Positions 60,512-64,000 of a stretch of 64,000 bases of DNA are shown here, piece after piece (the stretch's first letter is position 1; each line of letters starts with the position of its first letter). The translations under genes and the position numbers were made by a program. Origin of the DNA: an uncultured Alphaproteobacteria bacterium (GTDB taxonomy: Bacteria; Pseudomonadota; Alphaproteobacteria; HIMB59; GCA-002718135); NCBI GenBank assembly GCA_902524385.1, contig CABZCZ010000005.1, positions 1 through 64,000 of the forward strand. The letters run 5' to 3'. A model generated the notes under the pieces. That model saw only the letters and a program-made list of their open reading frames with translations, was not told where the DNA came from and did no database searches.

Positions 60512-61252
60512 TTAGTACGTAGCTCTACCACCACTCAAATCAAAAATTGCAGAAGTTGTATAAGAATTTTCCTCTGAAACTAGCCAAGCAACCATTGATG
60601 CTAGTTCTTCAACTTTGAGAAATCTATTTCTAGGAATCTTAGATAACATATAATCTATATGCTCTTGACTAATTTGATCGAAGATTCTTGTTTTAGCGGC
60701 AGCAGGAGTAATGCAATTTACTGCTATATTTTTGTCTGCTAATTCTTTACCTAAAGATTTTGTTATTGCCATTACACCAGCTTTAGCCGCACTATATGGC
60801 ATTGCATTTGGATTACCTTCTTTCCCAGCAATTGATGCAACATTTACTATTCTTCCATAATTATTTTTTATCATTTGAGGCACTACGAATTTACAACAAT
60901 AAAAAACACCCGTTAAATCAATATCAATAACTTTTTGCCAGTCGTCATTTGGATATTCCCAAGTTTTATGATTGGGTCCTGCTATTCCAGCATTGTTAAC
61001 TAAGATATCAATCCTTTCACGTTTTTTTATTGTTTCATTTACAGCAGCTTCAACACTTTCTGCATTACTAACGTCAGTTTGAATTTTGTGAACATTACTT
61101 ATAGTTTGAAATTCATCTAATAACTTTTTATCATTCTCCCATATAACTACATTTGCACCAGAATTCAGAAATCTTTCAACTACAGCCAATCCAAAACCTT
61201 GAACTCCTCCAGTAACAATTGCAACTTTGTCTTTTAAATCTATTTGATTCAT
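60512..61252 (-). CDS. Short-chain dehydrogenase/reductase, probable sugar or keto-deoxy-acid dehydrogenase
   Basis: A 246-residue classical SDR. The cofactor loop TGGVQGFG is at residues 14-21, NNAG at 86-89, and the catalytic triad S140, Y153, K157 (YSAAK) is complete. The C-terminal SAIFDLSGGRATY ending is shared with sugar dehydrogenases. The N-terminal acidic position after the second strand (VIWEND) suggests NAD preference. In the cluster it could be L-rhamnose 1-dehydrogenase or the dehydrogenase of 2-keto-3-deoxy-L-rhamnonate. It is followed by the PanB-like gene after 81 bases. Confidence 0.87.
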   Translation of the reverse strand: MNQIDLKDKVAIVTGGVQGFGLAVVERFLNSGANVVIWENDKKLLDEFQTISNVHKIQTDVSNAESVEAAVNETIKKRERIDILVNNAGIAGPNHKTWEYPNDDWQKVIDIDLTGVFYCCKFVVPQMIKNNYGRIVNVASIAGKEGNPNAMPYSAAKAGVMAITKSLGKELADKNIAVNCITPAAAKTRIFDQISQEHIDYMLSKIPRNRFLKVEELASMVAWLVSEENSYTTSAIFDLSGGRATY

Positions 61253-61304
61253 AAGTTATGGTTATTAATACTTTTTAGAATTAATTAATATAAATTAATT
61301 TAAT

Positions 61305-62213
61305 TTATTCTCCAAAAGATCTACCCCTAACTTCTTTTTGATTTTCATAAATAGATCCTACTGATTGGGGTGGAGGATATGGCATCTTAATCGGATTGTT
61401 TTCTACTCTAGCTTGCAAGCATGGGTCACCTCTTACAATATTATTGGTGTATACTTGATATATATTTTTCACAAAATCACCTTCTGAAGTAGTTGGTTTC
61501 AAACCTAAATCTAAAATACCTTTTAACGGCCATGAGTCTGCAGCTGTGTAACCAACAAATAATACCCTTCTTGATTTATTTGAATTATTTTTTCTTGAAC
61601 CGTGCAAACTTCTAACATGATGTAAACTTATAGACCCAGCTTTTGCAAGAAATGGTTCAGCAGTTTCTAAATTATAGTTCGATTTGGCAGGATCAACAGC
61701 ACCTATAAATACACCATCATGGTGATGATCATCTAAAGGGCCCTTATGTGAACCAGGAACAGCCATTAAAGGTCCATTTTCTTCTCCACAGTCATCTAAA
61801 AATATTCCAACTTCAACAATATCATCATTTGTATGTGGGTAAAATGCCCAGTCTTGATGCCACTCAATTGCTTCACCACCCTTTGCACTTTTAAAATTAA
61901 GTTTTGTGTGATCTCTTCTGATATTTTTTCCTACTAATTTTTCTACAATATCTAAAATGCATGGATCTTTAGTTATGTTTTCGTATGTTTTATGGATTAG
62001 ATGCGGATTTTTTAATCTTCTTAAATTTGGATTATCTGTTTTGTGATCTGGAGATAAGTCATAAATTTCATCATTTTCTTTTATATCTTTTGAATTGCTT
62101 ACAAAATCATCAGTTACTTGTTGAAGTTCTTTTAATTTATCTGCTGGAATAGCACCCTCTACTACTAGGTATCCTTTTTGATTATATGAATTGATTTGAT
62201 CTTCTGAAAGCAT
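61305..62213 (-). CDS. Fe(II)/2-oxoglutarate dioxygenase, phytanoyl-CoA hydroxylase family
   Basis: A 302-residue PhyH-family oxygenase. Iron ligands are H119 and D121 (EWHQDWAF) and H204 (SLHGSR), with Arg about 215-216 (SRRVLF) for 2-oxoglutarate. ENGPLMAVPGSHKGPLDDHHHDG is the typical loop and is unusually His- and Asp-rich. The protein is unlike the 256-residue member at 51477 outside the motifs, so the two are not a recent duplication. It sits between permease genes and the SDR gene on the same strand, suggesting action on a transported compound. Confidence 0.88.
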   Translation of the reverse strand: MLSEDQINSYNQKGYLVVEGAIPADKLKELQQVTDDFVSNSKDIKENDEIYDLSPDHKTDNPNLRRLKNPHLIHKTYENITKDPCILDIVEKLVGKNIRRDHTKLNFKSAKGGEAIEWHQDWAFYPHTNDDIVEVGIFLDDCGEENGPLMAVPGSHKGPLDDHHHDGVFIGAVDPAKSNYNLETAEPFLAKAGSISLHHVRSLHGSRKNNSNKSRRVLFVGYTAADSWPLKGILDLGLKPTTSEGDFVKNIYQVYTNNIVRGDPCLQARVENNPIKMPYPPPQSVGSIYENQKEVRGRSFGE

Positions 62214-62258
62214 ATAATAATTTTGTCATATTAATTATTTTTTGCAATAAAAAAGTTA

Positions 62259-63239
62259 TTATTTTTGAGATTTAGAATAAATATAATTAGTTAGAATTAT
62301 TGCTATAATTAACATAGCGCCAAGAATTGTTAGCTGAGATTCAATTTTTATTCTAGCAACATTTAATCCTGCTCTTAAAATAACTACTATCCAAAAGGCT
62401 ATAAAAGTTCCAAAAATATTTCCTCTACCACCAAAGATATACGTTCCACCTAACATGACCATCAATACTATTTCTAGTTCTGCTCCTGTTGCCATATTAA
62501 ATCTTGCAACAGCTAGTCTTGAAGTTGTCAAAACACCTGCAATACCACAAACTAATCCTGATAAAGTGAATAATAAAAGTTTTACACGATCAACTTTAAT
62601 TCCAGAATATTTAGCAGTTTGAGGATTTGTACCAATTAAATAAAGTTGTTTACCATAGATTGTAGAGCTAAGAAAAAATCCTACTACAATTGCAAAAACA
62701 GTAAATATAATAACTGGAATCGGGACTATGCCTACATAACGATAATCAATACCAATAAACCACGATGGATAACCGCCTAAAGAAAAATCACTAGCTAATG
62801 ATTGTGCAATTCCTCTATAAAGAGTTAAAGTTCCTATTGTTAATATTATTGATGGTATTTGTAATTTCGTAACTAGTATACCATTAAATAAACCGCACAA
62901 AGTTCCTGATAAAAGAGCTATTACTATAGACATTGGCATGCCAATTCCTGCATTATAAGCTGTACCAAATATTACAGCAGTTAAAGCTATCATTGAGGCA
63001 ATAGATAAATCTATCTCACCAGAAATAATAATCAGAGTTAAAATTATAGCTATCAAGCCGTATTCAACATATGGTGTAGCTGAGTCCATAATAAATGCTA
63101 AATCAGCAAAAAAAGGTGATAGTTGAATTGAAGAAATAATAGAAATTATAAGTAAAATTACAGCAACCCATTCAGGTCTAACAATCCAATATCTTAATGT
63201 TGGATTCTCACTTAAGTAAATAGAAATTTGTTTAAGCAT
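62259..63239 (-). CDS. Sugar ABC transporter permease (RbsC-type, second system)
   Basis: A 326-residue CUT2 permease. Landmarks are ILTLIIISGEIDLSIASMIALTAVIFG, NGILVTKLQIPSIILTIGTLTLYRGIAQSLASD, LIGTNPQTAKYSGIKVDRVKLLLFTLSGLVCGIAGVLTTSR and MLGGTYIFGGRGNIFGTFIAFWIVVILRAGLNVA. The N-terminal helices and the PEWVAVILLIISIISSIQ segment resemble RhaQ/RhaP-like paired permeases. Its start overlaps the end of the next permease gene (63232-63239). Its ATPase and binding protein must lie beyond the right edge, if present. Confidence 0.93.
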   Translation of the reverse strand: MLKQISIYLSENPTLRYWIVRPEWVAVILLIISIISSIQLSPFFADLAFIMDSATPYVEYGLIAIILTLIIISGEIDLSIASMIALTAVIFGTAYNAGIGMPMSIVIALLSGTLCGLFNGILVTKLQIPSIILTIGTLTLYRGIAQSLASDFSLGGYPSWFIGIDYRYVGIVPIPVIIFTVFAIVVGFFLSSTIYGKQLYLIGTNPQTAKYSGIKVDRVKLLLFTLSGLVCGIAGVLTTSRLAVARFNMATGAELEIVLMVMLGGTYIFGGRGNIFGTFIAFWIVVILRAGLNVARIKIESQLTILGAMLIIAIILTNYIYSKSQK

Positions 63240-64000
63240 TTAAGCCGCCACTTAATTTTTTCATTCTATAAATTATCAATTGATCAAGAGCTAGGGCTAT
63301 GACAATAATTAATCCATAAATAGCTTTTTGAAATTCTCCAGGTATATTCAAAACTGGTAGTGCGACATTAATAATTCCTAGAAGCAGTATACCAAGAAAT
63401 GTTCCTAAAACACTACCCGAACCTCCTGTAATACTTGTACCCCCAATAATTACTCCTGCAATTACTATAAATTCAATTCCTACACCAGTAACACCTGGAT
63501 TAACATATCCAAATCTTGATGCATAAAATAATCCTGCTACACCTGCTAACATTCCACAAATTCCAAAACAAAACAATGTAACTTTAGTTACATTAATTCC
63601 CTTGAGATGAGCTGCTACAGGATTACTACCAGTAGCATAAATCTCACGGCCTAAAACTGAATGACGCATAACCAGATGAGTAATTACTACAATTATTGCA
63701 CTAAAAATTAAAATACCTGGTATTGAAAAAAGAAATGAAGTTTGGGAAAATGAAACTACATGTTCTGGAATGTCATTTCTATCAATTTGTCTTCCTCCAC
63801 TAACAATAAAAACTAAACCTCTGTATAAACTTAATGTTCCAAGTGTTACTATAATTGAATGCACATTGAATCTAGTAACTATAAAACCATTAATTAATCC
63901 CATCACTAAACCAACAAATGCAGTGATTACTAATGACAACCAAAGTGATAAACCAGGAAATTGAATATATAATAAGCCAATTACAATTGCTGAAAATGCC
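63232..64000 (-). CDS. Sugar ABC transporter permease (RbsC-type), N-terminus beyond window
   Basis: The frame stays open to base 64000 (reading AFSAIVIGLLYIQFPGLSLWLSLVITA upstream of an internal TTG at 63939), so the true start is outside the window and 256 residues are seen. The preserved part has NGFIVTRFNVHSIIVTLGTLSLYRGLVFIVSGGRQ, YATGSNPVAAHLKGINVTKVTLFCFGICGMLAGVAG and GVIIGGTSITGGSGSVLGTFLGILLLGIINVALP, all RbsC-like. It pairs with the next permease as a heterodimer, as in RhaPQ-type importers. The rhamnose link is inference from position. Confidence 0.92.
   Translation of the reverse strand, partial: AFSAIVIGLLYIQFPGLSLWLSLVITAFVGLVMGLINGFIVTRFNVHSIIVTLGTLSLYRGLVFIVSGGRQIDRNDIPEHVVSFSQTSFLFSIPGILIFSAIIVVITHLVMRHSVLGREIYATGSNPVAAHLKGINVTKVTLFCFGICGMLAGVAGLFYASRFGYVNPGVTGVGIEFIVIAGVIIGGTSITGGSGSVLGTFLGILLLGIINVALPVLNIPGEFQKAIYGLIIVIALALDQLIIYRMKKLSGGLNA

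Noticed and set aside
60392-60577. Plus-strand frame across the PanB-like/SDR gap
   Set aside because: It runs antisense into both neighbouring genes and shows no protein-like pattern.
1-64000. CRISPR array, prophage, insertion sequence or tRNA
   Set aside because: No regularly spaced repeats, transposase or integrase motifs, or tRNA-like cloverleaf sequence were noticed on reading both strands; a dedicated scan (tRNAscan-SE, CRISPR finder) would settle this.
62259-64000. Two RbsC-like permeases as a recent tandem duplication
   Set aside because: They share only family motifs and differ elsewhere, as in known two-permease importers, so a functional heterodimer is more likely than a duplication.

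Overview
The window is A+T-rich and almost entirely coding; the longest gene-free gap is about 250 bases (5576-5827). Gene order and families point to an alphaproteobacterium. The evidence is a CcrM-type GANTC methylase, the blocks mutY/DUF721/dsbA/smc, atpI-atpB-atpE-atpF'-atpF with paired b subunits, and ispH-thrB-rnhA. Low G+C, tight overlaps, short intergenic gaps and a load of carbohydrate ABC transporters suggest a streamlined marine plankton lineage of SAR11 or AEGEAN-169/HIMB59 type. That placement is inference; no rRNA or tRNA gene was recognised in the window.

Layout. 1-6898: housekeeping genes (ispE fragment, TPR protein, uracil-DNA glycosylase, lytic transglycosylase, moaB, rnhB) ending in a clean UUCG-loop terminator, then ccrM behind three closely spaced GATTC sites. 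6905-11339: a MATE exporter, a small acetyltransferase-like protein and an unusual set of three exported proteins (metalloprotease-like, inverse-autotransporter barrel without a passenger, S/T-rich secreted protein). 11458-23197: guaB without its CBS pair and nine purine genes (purE, K, C, D, F, N, M, L, Q). Only purB and purH are missing from the IMP pathway. PurL carries an N-terminal PurS-like extension. 23199-33316: mutY, then a dciA-like/dsbA/smc/F0 ATP synthase run, then ispH, thrB, rnhA and a YceI protein.

33338-64000 is an accessory carbon-utilisation region: xylulokinase, a DMT transporter, a beta-lactamase-fold hydrolase, several 2-hydroxyacid/alcohol oxidoreductases and a haloalkane-dehalogenase-like hydrolase. 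Two adjacent sets of genes then look like non-phosphorylative deoxysugar routes. The first (42242-51355) has an aldo/keto reductase, an amidohydrolase-type lactonase, an enolase-superfamily dehydratase, a DapA-family lyase and a CUT1 sugar importer without an ATPase. The second (52366-64000) has L-rhamnose mutarotase, L-rhamnonate dehydratase, a Gfo/Idh/MocA and an SDR dehydrogenase, a TIM-barrel isomerase, a PanB-like protein with altered active-site positions, a complete RbsABC-like importer and two further RbsC-like permeases, the last cut by the window edge. Two Fe(II)/2-oxoglutarate (PhyH-type) oxygenases lie among the transport genes. Both substrate-binding protein genes have strong ribosome binding sites and are followed by G+C-containing intercistronic hairpins, consistent with raised expression of the binding protein.

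The most promising points for something undescribed are the PanB-like protein at the expected aldolase step of the rhamnose set, and the three-gene exported cassette at 8833-11339.
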